Assembly: GCF_001632775.1 (NCBI RefSeq)
Contig: NZ_CP015249.1
Location: 2,770,686-2,834,685 of the forward strand
From: Dokdonella koreensis DS-123
GTDB taxonomy: Bacteria; Pseudomonadota; Gammaproteobacteria; Xanthomonadales; Rhodanobacteraceae
Reading direction: 5' to 3'
Length of the DNA stretch: 64,000 nucleotides
Shown one piece after another: positions 28,302 to 36,288 of this stretch. The position numbers and the translations under genes were made by a program. The notes beneath the pieces are model-generated. The model worked only from the letters and a program-made list of their open reading frames with translations. It did no database searches and was not told the DNA's origin. Position 1 is the stretch's first letter. Every line of letters starts with the position of its first letter.

Positions 28302-29618
28302 GTGCAACGCTTTTTCTACACGCTCACGATGTACCTGCTGACGCCGGTGATCCTCTACCGGCTCGCCGCGCGTGGCCTGCGCTATCCGTACTACTTCGAG
28401 CGCTGGCGCGAACGCTTCGGCTTCTTTCCGGCCCCCGGCATCCGCGACAGCATCTGGATCCACGCCGTGTCGGTCGGCGAGGTCAACGCCGCGGTGCCGC
28501 TGATCGAGGCGCTGATGCGCCGCTACGCCGATACCCGTTTCGTCATCACCACCGTGACCCCGACCGGTTCGGAGCGCGTGCAGAACCTGTTCGGGGACCG
28601 CGTCTTCCATGTCTACCTGCCCTACGACCTGACCGCCTCGATCGAGCGCTTCCTGGAGCGCGTGCGGCCGCGGATCATCGTCATCATGGAAACGGAGATC
28701 TGGCCGAACCTGTTCATGACCTGCAAGGACCACGGCATCCCGATCGTCATCGCCAATGCGCGCCTTTCCGCCCGCAGCCTGCGCGGCTACGGGCCGATCC
28801 GGCCGCTGGTCCGGCGCGCGGTCCGCAACGCGCGCTTCATCGCCGCGCAGTCGGCGGCCGATGCCGAACGGCTGCGCCAGCTCGGCGCGCCGCCGCAGCA
28901 GATGGCCGTGGTCGGCAACCTCAAGTTCGACATGACGGTCCCGGCCGGCGCGCAGGAACAGGGCACCGAGTTCCGCCGGCACTGGGGGCCCGATCGACCG
29001 GTGTGGATCGCCGCGAGCACGCACGAAGGCGAGGAGATGGCGGTGCTCGAAGCGCATACGATCGTGCTGCGCCGCTTTCCCGACGCGCTCCTGCTGATCG
29101 CGCCACGTCATCCGGAACGGTTCAAGCCGGTCGCCGCGGCCTGCCGCTCGCTCGGCTTCACGACCGCGACCCGCAGCGACAACGGCCAGGCCGATCCGGC
29201 CGCGCAATGCTTCGTCATCGACACGATGGGCGAGCTGCTGCGCTGCTACGCGGCGGCCGACGTCGCCTTCGTCGGCGGCAGCCTGGTACCGATCGGCGGG
29301 CACAACCTGCTCGAAGCCGCGGCGCTGGCCAAGCCGGTGATCGTCGGCCCGCACACGTTCAACTTCGCCGAGGTCACCGAGGGCCTGATCGACCGCGGTG
29401 CGGCGATCCGGATCGAGTCGAGCGAGGCGCTCGGCCCGGCCATCGTGCGGCTGCTGGCCCACGAGGACGAGCGCCGCTCGATGGGCGCCGCCGCGCACGC
29501 GGCGATGGAGCGCGAGCGCGGCGCGGTCAAGCGCACGATGGCGATCATCGAGACGATGCTGGCCGAGCGCGAGACCGCGCCCGGCCGGCCGGGTCCGGAC
29601 GCCGGTCCGGACCGCTGA
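28302..29618 (+). CDS. waaA: 3-deoxy-D-manno-octulosonic acid transferase
   Basis: WaaA attaches Kdo to lipid IVA from CMP-Kdo. The 438-residue product is normal in length. An N-terminal anchor (MYLLTPVILYRLAARG) precedes the GT-B fold: IWIHAVSVGEVNAAVPLIEAL, ITTVTPTGSERVQNLFGD, VIMETEIWPNLF, ANARLSARSLRGY, VVGNLKFDM and the donor-site VGGSLVPIGGHNLLEAAALAKPVIVGPHTFNF. I start at GTG 28302, just after a -10 box; the next ATG is nine codons further in. Convergent with the TolC-like gene, 1 bp apart. Confidence 0.94.
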   Translation: MQRFFYTLTMYLLTPVILYRLAARGLRYPYYFERWRERFGFFPAPGIRDSIWIHAVSVGEVNAAVPLIEALMRRYADTRFVITTVTPTGSERVQNLFGDRVFHVYLPYDLTASIERFLERVRPRIIVIMETEIWPNLFMTCKDHGIPIVIANARLSARSLRGYGPIRPLVRRAVRNARFIAAQSAADAERLRQLGAPPQQMAVVGNLKFDMTVPAGAQEQGTEFRRHWGPDRPVWIAASTHEGEEMAVLEAHTIVLRRFPDALLLIAPRHPERFKPVAAACRSLGFTTATRSDNGQADPAAQCFVIDTMGELLRCYAAADVAFVGGSLVPIGGHNLLEAAALAKPVIVGPHTFNFAEVTEGLIDRGAAIRIESSEALGPAIVRLLAHEDERRSMGAAAHAAMERERGAVKRTMAIIETMLAERETAPGRPGPDAGPDR

Positions 29619-29619
29619 C

Positions 29620-31005
29620 TCACTCGAGCAGGGTGTTGACCGCCTCGAGGTCGGACACTTCGATGATGCCGGCCGACTGCTTGAGCAGCAGGCCGTCGAG
29701 CACGAAGCCGTGGCGCGCCTGTGAGTAGTTGCTCTGCGCCGACAGCAGCTGCTGCTGGCTGATCAGCACGTCGACGATCGTACGCGTACCGACCTCGTAG
29801 CCGGCCTGCGTCGCGTCCAGCGAGCTCTGGGCCGAGATCACCGCCTGGCGCGTGGCCTCCACCTGGGCGGCACCGGCGATCACCGCCCGGTAGCCGTTGC
29901 GGGTGTTGCGCTCGACCAGCCGCCGCTGCGACTCGAACTGGTCCTGCGCGTAGTCGCGGTTGTGGATCGACTGGCGCACACGCGACTGGGTCGCGCCGCC
30001 GGCGAACAGCGGCACGTTGAGCGTGACGCCGACGGTGGTGTTCCACGATTCGCCGTTGGTGTGCAGGTTGGAGCCATCCGGCTGGACGCGATCGGCCCAG
30101 GTCGGCGACTTCAGGTAGCTCACCTGCCCGCTCAACGTCGGCAGGTGGCCGGCGCGCGCGGTGTTGATGTTGGCGTTGGCCACGTCGACCTGCGAGGCGA
30201 ACGAGCTCAGCGTCGGGTTTTCCTTCAGGGCGACGCCGACCCAGGCTTCCGGGTCTTCCGGGTTGGGCTTGTCGAGCGGGAGGTTCTCACGCAGCTTCTT
30301 GAGGTCGCCGGCCGCCTTGCCGGTCAGCTGGCGCAGCGCTTCGCGGTTGTCGTCGAGCGTGTTCTGCGCGGCGATGACGTTGGAGACGGCGGTATCGTGC
30401 TGGGCCTTGGCGTCGTTGACGTCGGTGATCGCCGACAGGCCCACGTCGAAGCGCTGCTGCGCCTGTTCCATCTGGCGGTTCAGCGCTGCCTCGTTCGCCT
30501 GCGCGAACTTCAGCGCGTCCTCGGCCGTCAGCACCGCGAAGTACGCGGTCGCGACGCGGATCAGGAGCTCCTGCTGCGCCGCTTCCAGGGTGGACTCGCC
30601 GGCCCGCACCTGCGCCTTGCTGGCCTTCAGCGCGGTCCAGCGGCTGAGGTCGAGGATGCTCTGGTCGAGCGTGCCGCCCCAGCTGCGCGAGAAGGTGGTG
30701 CCGGACGAGGAGTTCTGCACGACGATCGGGTTGCCGGCGGCATCGTAGGCCAGCTCGGGGCCACGCGAGTTGTTGTGCTGCCGGCGGTAGCCGTAGGTCG
30801 CGCCCAGCTGCGGCAGCAGCGCCGCCCGCGCCTGGTCGACGTTCTCGTCGGTCGCCAGCTTGGTGGCTTCGGCGCCGGCCAGCTGCGGATCCGAAGCGCG
30901 CGCCTCGTGATAGATCTGCACGAGGTCGTCGGCATGCGCCAGCGGCGCGCCGGCGACCAGCGCGGCGAACAGGGAAAGGGTCAGGGGTCGAATGCGCAGG
31001 GTCAT
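29620..31005 (-). CDS. TolC-like outer membrane efflux channel
   Basis: 461 residues with signal peptide (MTLRIRPLTLSLFAALVAGAPLAHA) and two repeats of the outer-membrane factor domain: DLVQIYHEARASDPQLAGAEATKLATDENVDQARAALLPQLGATYGY at the N-terminus and PTLSSFASQVDVANANINTARAGHLPTLSGQVSYL in the second half. A C-terminal GYEVGTRTIVDVLISQQQLLSAQSNYSQARHGFVLDGLLLKQSAGI is characteristic of TolC, as is the periplasmic coiled-coil. TolC exports toxins, proteins and drugs with an inner-membrane partner; none is adjacent. A Pcm-like gene lies 43 bp upstream, as in xanthomonads. Confidence 0.93.
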   Translation of the reverse strand: MTLRIRPLTLSLFAALVAGAPLAHADDLVQIYHEARASDPQLAGAEATKLATDENVDQARAALLPQLGATYGYRRQHNNSRGPELAYDAAGNPIVVQNSSSGTTFSRSWGGTLDQSILDLSRWTALKASKAQVRAGESTLEAAQQELLIRVATAYFAVLTAEDALKFAQANEAALNRQMEQAQQRFDVGLSAITDVNDAKAQHDTAVSNVIAAQNTLDDNREALRQLTGKAAGDLKKLRENLPLDKPNPEDPEAWVGVALKENPTLSSFASQVDVANANINTARAGHLPTLSGQVSYLKSPTWADRVQPDGSNLHTNGESWNTTVGVTLNVPLFAGGATQSRVRQSIHNRDYAQDQFESQRRLVERNTRNGYRAVIAGAAQVEATRQAVISAQSSLDATQAGYEVGTRTIVDVLISQQQLLSAQSNYSQARHGFVLDGLLLKQSAGIIEVSDLEAVNTLLE

Positions 31006-31048
31006 CGGTTGGGTTTCCTCGGGGAATCGTTTCCTGACCGCCGGTCGT

Positions 31049-31708
31049 TCAGAGCGAGAACCGGCGCGGCGGCGCGGCGTGTGTGAGATAGGGAAGATCC
31101 GTTTCGAACAGGCTTTCCTCCTGCCAGCGGTCGGCCTCGACGCGCGTGTACAGGAGAGCCTGCATCGCCGGCGAATCGCCGACGATCGCGAACAGGCGCC
31201 CGCCGGGCTTGACCCAGGCGCGGAACCGGTCGGGAAGGACATGGACGGCACCGGTGACGACCACGACGTCGAAGCTGGCATCGGGCTGGTAGCCCTGCAT
31301 CGCGTCGGCCACCGCCACCTGCACGTTGCCGATACCGGCGGCGGCGAGCCGCGCCTTGGCGACATCGGCCAGGTCCGCGTGCTGCTCGACGCTGACCACG
31401 CGCGCGGCGAGGCGGGCCAGGCAGCCGGTGACGAAGCCCGAGCCGGTGCCGATCTCCAGCACGTGCTCGTCCGGCGTCGGTACCACCGCCTGCAACAGGC
31501 GGCCTTCGACGACCGGCTTCATCATCACCTCGTCATGGCCGATCGGCAGGCACAGGTCCGCGAACGCCATCGCGCGATAGCGCAGCGGCACGAAATCCTC
31601 GCGGCGCATGCCGCCGAGCACGTCGAGCACGCGCGGATCGAGCACGTCCCAGGTCCTGATCTGGTTCTCCACCATGTTGGTCCGGGCAAGTTCGATGTTC
31701 GCGCTCAT
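31049..31708 (-). CDS. Protein-L-isoaspartate O-methyltransferase family protein
   Basis: 219 residues. NMVENQIRTWDVLDPRVLDVLGGMRREDFVPLRYRAMAFADLCLPIGHDEVMMKPVVEGRLLQAV is the PCMT-family start and SAM motif I is VLEIGTGSGFVTGCLA (83-98); FDVVVVTGAVHVLPDRF and a C-terminal WQEESLFETDLPYL follow. True PCMT repairs isoaspartyl residues. This branch, upstream of tolC in xanthomonads, may act on another substrate, so I keep the name at family level. The ATG at 31708 is chosen over an upstream in-frame ATG because family sequence starts there. Confidence 0.85.
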   Translation of the reverse strand: MSANIELARTNMVENQIRTWDVLDPRVLDVLGGMRREDFVPLRYRAMAFADLCLPIGHDEVMMKPVVEGRLLQAVVPTPDEHVLEIGTGSGFVTGCLARLAARVVSVEQHADLADVAKARLAAAGIGNVQVAVADAMQGYQPDASFDVVVVTGAVHVLPDRFRAWVKPGGRLFAIVGDSPAMQALLYTRVEADRWQEESLFETDLPYLTHAAPPRRFSL

Positions 31709-31988
31709 AACGGTGGTTCCATCTGAATGTGATCGGGACGCCGGCCCCGCGACGCCACGGCCGCGCGCTCCGGTCAGGAGCCTGCGACGCCGTTGCGGGT
31801 ACCTCCGGCAACAGCCCGAAAGCATAGCAGGCAGCATCAAAGCAAACCTCGTGCCGAAACCATCGCTTCGTGCCCCGAATCGGCCGAAGTGCCGGAAGTC
31901 ACCGCGCGCCCGGACGACGGGCAACGTGTCCCCGCCCGCTGCGGATACGGCGTGCGGCTACCCGCACATGCCGCTGTTCGGCGCGATC

Positions 31989-32558
31989 TCAAGCCACCGC
32001 AGCGCCTGAAACCACGGTCGTCCGGCCGTCGAGCTCGGCGCACAGCGCGGGCAGCTGGCGGCGCACCCGGGCCGCCAGCACGAGATCGACCTTGGCCAGG
32101 GCCACCAGCACGCGACCGCCGTCGGCGGCGTCCAGGCCGGTGGCCAGCTGCAGCGCCACCCAGCGCGCGAACGCGGAACGGCCGTCCGCGGACAGTGCGG
32201 ACACCACCGGTCGCAGCGCCCGGGCACCGGCTTCCGCCGCCGCGTGGCGGCGCAGGCGGATCGCGTCGAACAGGTCCGCGCCCGCCCGCTGGGCGTACGG
32301 CAGGGTCCATTCCGGACGCTGGCGCGCATCCGGCACCGGCGGCGCCGCACCCGCATGGCGCGCCGGCGACGGCCGGCGGCGCGCCCGCGCGTGGGCAGGC
32401 ACCTCCGTGGGCGGGCGTACCGCCTCGGCGCGGCCGGCGGGCATCAGGAAAAGGGGCGTCGACGGCATCGCCGTCCAGGTGGCATCGACCTCGTCGGCTG
32501 CCGCTGATCGAAGCGAATCGCTGTCATGCTCGTTGCGCATCGAACGGATCGTCCTCAT
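31989..32558 (-). CDS. Hypothetical protein
   Basis: 189 residues from the ATG at 32558, which has GGAGAG 8-13 bp upstream. The N-terminal third is Ser/Asp/Pro-rich and probably disordered; the C-terminal part (about 85-189) is amphipathic helical (PYAQRAGADLFDAIRLRRH, RSAFARWVALQLATGL, VLVALAKVDLVLAARVRRQL). No recognisable domain. It is better supported than the overlapping frames because of the ribosome site and helix pattern, but still tentative. The 280 bp on to the next gene hold nothing I can name. Confidence 0.45.
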   Translation of the reverse strand: MRTIRSMRNEHDSDSLRSAAADEVDATWTAMPSTPLFLMPAGRAEAVRPPTEVPAHARARRRPSPARHAGAAPPVPDARQRPEWTLPYAQRAGADLFDAIRLRRHAAAEAGARALRPVVSALSADGRSAFARWVALQLATGLDAADGGRVLVALAKVDLVLAARVRRQLPALCAELDGRTTVVSGAAVA

Positions 32559-32744
32559 GTAAAGGATCTCTCCACCGCGCTGCCCAGGGCGGGAGGGAGG
32601 GAGGGCAGCACGGGGAGAGATGTTCGTCCGGCACCGGATGGGCCGCGGACGACGGGCCGGAAGCTCGCCCGGCGACACCGGAAGCCGCCTGGGCGACAGA
32701 TGTCGACGGGACCGCTACCATTTCACGCGGTAACCGCAGATCCG

Positions 32745-32800
32745 GCACCATCGTTCATGTACTGAGTAGTATAGTAAAATATCGAAATTCGTTCGTCCAG
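32745..32800 (+). promoter_or_regulatory. AT-rich promoter of the TetR regulator
   Basis: An unusually AT-rich stretch in this genome has TATAGT (32770-32775) and overlapping TAAAAT (32775-32780), either of which would serve as -10. It leads into the TetR gene at 32821. No clear palindrome for autorepression was found. Confidence 0.5.
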
Positions 32801-32820
32801 CATCCCTACGCAAGACGCAA

Positions 32821-33483
32821 ATGAGCACAGTCATCGCCAAGACCTGCGGCCCGGGCCGCCCGAAAGACCTCGAGAAACGCGCCGCGATCCTCGCCGCCGC
32901 CAAGCAGCTGTTTCCGCAGCATGGCTTCGAGGGGACCAGCATGGATGCGATCGCATCGGCCGCGGGCGTGTCCAAGCTGACCGTCTACAGCCACTTCAGC
33001 GACAAGGAGACGCTCTACGTCGAGGCGATCCGTGCGCGCTGCCACGAGCAGCTGCCCGAGGAGCTGTTCGACGTCGCCGCGCGCGGCCCGCTGCGCCAGC
33101 AGCTGGAAACGATCGCACGCGCGTTCTTCTCGCTGATCACGACGGATGAGGCGATGGCCCTGCACCGGCTGTTGACCAGCGGCGCCGGCGCCTCCTCCAA
33201 GCTGGCACAGATGTTCTGGGAACAGGGACCGAAACTGATCCACGCCGCGTTCGAAAAGTTCCTGGAAGCACGCACCAGCGCGGGTGAGCTGGAGATCGCC
33301 GACGTGCAGCGCGCGTCCTCGCAGTTCTTCGCGCTGCTCAAGGGCGAGCTGCACGCACGCATGCTGTGCGGATGCTGCGACCCGATCCGCAAGGAAGAGA
33401 TCGACGCCCACATCCACGCCACGGTGGACTTCTTCCTGCGCGCATGCGGGCCGCGCCCGCGCGGCGTGCGCCCGGCGACCTGA
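32821..33483 (+). CDS. TetR/AcrR family transcriptional regulator
   Basis: 220 residues. The N-terminal helix-turn-helix (about 18-64) reads RAAILAAAKQLFPQHGFEGTSMDAIASAAGVSKLTVYSHFSDKETLYVEAIR, a textbook TetR DNA-binding domain. The C-terminal part (FFSLITTDEAMALHRLLTSG, MFWEQGPKLIHAAFEKFLEA) resembles AefR-like ligand domains. The ligand is unknown. Neither adjacent gene is an obvious efflux pump target; it may control itself or the divergent hypothetical gene. Confidence 0.88.
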   Translation: MSTVIAKTCGPGRPKDLEKRAAILAAAKQLFPQHGFEGTSMDAIASAAGVSKLTVYSHFSDKETLYVEAIRARCHEQLPEELFDVAARGPLRQQLETIARAFFSLITTDEAMALHRLLTSGAGASSKLAQMFWEQGPKLIHAAFEKFLEARTSAGELEIADVQRASSQFFALLKGELHARMLCGCCDPIRKEEIDAHIHATVDFFLRACGPRPRGVRPAT

Positions 33484-33507
33484 TCGGTCCCGGGGCCGGT
33501 CCGGACG

Positions 33508-33837
33508 CTAGTCGTCCAGCCAGGCCGCCAGCGCCGCCGCATCGTCGGCGGCGATGTCGATGAAGCTGAAGCCGGCCCAGTAGTGGCCCGGCACGTCGGC
33601 GCGATCGCTCCATTGCTCGTGGACGCCGATCTCGACCGTTCGCGGCGGCCCCTTGCGCGACGGCAGCGCGAACGAGAACTGGTAGAGCGCGTCGCTGGCG
33701 ACCGGGCGTTCGAGCAGCAGCATCACCCCGTCCAGCGACAGGTCCACCACACGTCCGATCGCGCCGCCGGTCATCGCATCGGTCACCACGATGACCGACT
33801 CGGCACGGCGACGGGGAGAACGGCGCTTCTCGTTCAT
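33508..33837 (-). CDS. PilZ-domain protein (c-di-GMP receptor)
   Basis: 109 residues, essentially one PilZ domain. The c-di-GMP signature is visible: RRSPRRRAE near the N-terminus (RxxxR) and DLSLDGVMLLLE about 30 residues later (D/N-x-S-x-x-G). PilZ proteins bind cyclic di-GMP and change partner activity in motility or envelope processes. It lies 23 bp downstream of the DUF1631 gene on the same strand, so they are probably co-expressed. Confidence 0.82.
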   Translation of the reverse strand: MNEKRRSPRRRAESVIVVTDAMTGGAIGRVVDLSLDGVMLLLERPVASDALYQFSFALPSRKGPPRTVEIGVHEQWSDRADVPGHYWAGFSFIDIAADDAAALAAWLDD

Positions 33838-33860
33838 CTGACTCCTCTGTGCGGCGTCCA

Positions 33861-36203
33861 TCAGGAGGGCGCCGTCTGTGCAGCATCGCCCGGCGCCATC
33901 CGGCGCAGCGCCGAGAGGATCGTATCCCAGGCCCGGTCGACGAAACCGCGCTGCTCGTTGCGGACCGGGCGCACCTGGCCGCGTGCGATGTCGCGCGCCA
34001 GGTGGTCGAGCGAGCCGTCCTCCACGCGCAGGCCGCGCTGGTTCACGAACAGGCACCGCCCGGTCAGGGTGGAGAACCACGCCAGCTTGCGGCGCACCGT
34101 ATCGCCCTGCTGATTGACCTGGAACTCGAACCAGGTGCCGAACGGCAATCCCTTGATCTGCTCGAGGATCTGCTGCTCGCGCGCGCTCAGCGGGATCGGG
34201 GCGGGCCGGTCCTCGACGGCGGCCGGCGCGGCATCGCCGGGCCCGGTCGCGGCGTCCATCGAACGCCCCCACGCCCCCAGCTTGCCGGTGACATCGGTCA
34301 GCGCGGACTCGGCGCCCGGGCGATCCGGGCGTGCCGGATCGAACAGGGCCTGTGTCAGCACCTGGATGTCGTCGCCGTGCATGCCGATCTGTCCCAGCCC
34401 CTCCTCCACCTCACGGCGCAGGGCCTGGTCGACCGGCCGGTCGTCGAGCGCCGAGCGGCGCAGCAGCTGGTCGGCGACCGCCAGCCGGCGGTGATAGAGC
34501 GCGCTGCCTTCGCCCTGGCGCAGCAGCGTCAGCGCCAGCACCGGCACCCAGGTGCGTTCGAGCATGTCGCGCAGCGGAGCCGGCGGATCGGCCCGGTCGA
34601 TCATGCGCGTCAGCGCCGTGCGCGCCTGGCGCCGTGCGATCTCGAGTTTCTCGCGTCCCTTGGCCGCCTCGATCTGGCGCCGTTCGGCAATCTCCGCGCG
34701 CCGCGCCAGCGCCTGCACATGACCGGCCAGGCCCTTGTGCAGGTCGTCGAGCGCGACCGGGTCGGAGACGTCGCCGTGACTCACCTGCTTGACGACCTGC
34801 TGCAGCCGCAGCAGCAGGTCCGGATCCGGGTCGGCATCGTCGATCCAGCGCTCGCCGGCCTCGATCACGGTATTGAGCAGCTTGCGTGCCGGATGCTCGG
34901 ACTGCGTGAAGAAGCCCGGGTCGGCCAGGGCGACGCGCATCAGCGGCAGCTGCATCCGCGCCAGCAGGTCCTGTGCGGTCTCGCCCAGCCCGGTCTCGCG
35001 TGACAGGTGCCCGAACAGCATGCCGACCAGGTCGATGGTGTCGCCGTCCTCCCGGCTCAGCGCCAGCGGCTGGCCGTCGCTGCCCATCTGGCGCAGCTGC
35101 GCGACCAGGTCGCGCTTGAGATGCGTGACGCCGCGCGATCCGAGGCCGGCACCGGCCGTCTGCCGCGTGCTCCGCTCCTGCAGGCGATGCAGTGCGGACT
35201 GCACCGCGCGGGCATCGGCCACGCCCGGCCCGCCGGAAGACGCGCGCGCGGCCGGGGCCGGCACCTCGCCGTTGAGCAAGCCGCGAAGATGCGTGTAGAG
35301 CCGCAGCGAATCGGCCGAACCGGCGAGCCCGTCGCCGCTGGCCGGCGCAGCGGCCGCAGCCGGCGGCGCGGACGGCACCGGATCCGCGGCCGGAGCCGGC
35401 ACGGGCGCGGTGCGCGCATCGGCCGTCTCGCTGGCGACGGGCGGCGGCGCTTCGCTCGCCCGCGCCGGCGCGCGTCGGGGCCGCAGTCCCGGCAGGATGC
35501 GCTGCTCGACGAACCAGTCGTTGATCGCTGCGTAGTAGCCACCCGCCGACGCCATCGCGTTGCGGTCGAACAAGCGGTAGACCATCACGCGCTGGGCGGC
35601 GGTCAGGTCGAGCGGCTCGATCGCGTCGCGCAGTGCCTCGGCCAGGCGGCCCGGGCCGATCGGAAGGCGGCCGGCGCCGATGATCGGCGACGCGGCCAGA
35701 ACGGCGAAGCGATGGCCGAGCAGGAACAAGGCTTCGGCATGCCGCGTCTCGCCGCGCGTGGCGATGTTCTGCAGGGCCAGTTCTTCCTCGAGCAGGCCCT
35801 GGTCGACCAGTTCGAGCGACGCCGGACGCGGGATCGGCGCCGGATCGCCGGCATCCTGCGGTGCCGGTGCCGAGCCCTCCAGTTCCGCCAGGGCCGACTC
35901 GATCGACTGCACGAAACGATCGGTCAACGCGGCCTGCTCGCGCCGCAGCACGCCCAGCAGATCGAGGGTTGCGGCACGGTCCTCGCCGCCGCGTCCGGTC
36001 TCGCCGTGCTGCAGGTCCTGGCCCAGGCCATCGAACGCGGTCTTGAGACCGGCCCCCAGGTGCGTCGCGCTGCGCTGCACGATCCCCGACAGCACCGCCT
36101 GTGCCCGCCGCGAGAGCCGCTGGCAATCGGCCAGTTTCCGTAGCGGCGCACGTGCGCGCTCGCGCGCCGGAAAGCCTTGCGAGTGCCTCATGTCTACGTC
36201 CAT
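33861..36203 (-). CDS. DUF1631 family protein
   Basis: A large protein, 780 residues from ATG 36203 (an alternative ATG at 36191 gives 776). The sequence MRHSQGFPARERARAPLRKL leads into long helical segments, VMVYRLFDRNAMASAGGYYAAINDWFVEQRILPGL, a low-complexity Ala/Pro-rich linker (about 245-300), then DLVGMLFGHLSRETGLGETAQDLLARMQLPLMRVALADPGFF and ERTWVPVLALTLLRQGEGSALYHRRLAVADQLL, which are DUF1631. Near the C-terminus GTWFEFQVNQQGDTVRRKLAWFSTLTGRCLFVNQRG looks like a PilZ-type barrel. Function unknown; the neighbour is a PilZ protein, so a c-di-GMP link is plausible but inferred. Confidence 0.82.
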   Translation of the reverse strand: MDVDMRHSQGFPARERARAPLRKLADCQRLSRRAQAVLSGIVQRSATHLGAGLKTAFDGLGQDLQHGETGRGGEDRAATLDLLGVLRREQAALTDRFVQSIESALAELEGSAPAPQDAGDPAPIPRPASLELVDQGLLEEELALQNIATRGETRHAEALFLLGHRFAVLAASPIIGAGRLPIGPGRLAEALRDAIEPLDLTAAQRVMVYRLFDRNAMASAGGYYAAINDWFVEQRILPGLRPRRAPARASEAPPPVASETADARTAPVPAPAADPVPSAPPAAAAAPASGDGLAGSADSLRLYTHLRGLLNGEVPAPAARASSGGPGVADARAVQSALHRLQERSTRQTAGAGLGSRGVTHLKRDLVAQLRQMGSDGQPLALSREDGDTIDLVGMLFGHLSRETGLGETAQDLLARMQLPLMRVALADPGFFTQSEHPARKLLNTVIEAGERWIDDADPDPDLLLRLQQVVKQVSHGDVSDPVALDDLHKGLAGHVQALARRAEIAERRQIEAAKGREKLEIARRQARTALTRMIDRADPPAPLRDMLERTWVPVLALTLLRQGEGSALYHRRLAVADQLLRRSALDDRPVDQALRREVEEGLGQIGMHGDDIQVLTQALFDPARPDRPGAESALTDVTGKLGAWGRSMDAATGPGDAAPAAVEDRPAPIPLSAREQQILEQIKGLPFGTWFEFQVNQQGDTVRRKLAWFSTLTGRCLFVNQRGLRVEDGSLDHLARDIARGQVRPVRNEQRGFVDRAWDTILSALRRMAPGDAAQTAPS

Positions 36204-36288
36204 GCCCCCTGACGGATACGCGGGGCATTCTGGCATGCGCCTACGGCGCACGGAAGCTGCAGCGCGGCGCTCCCGTGCGCCTCCCGGC

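Noticed and set aside
29620-31365. 581-residue start for the TolC-like protein
   Set aside because: The extra 120 residues are an out-of-frame part of the Pcm-like gene; the signal peptide begins at MTLRIRPL (31005).
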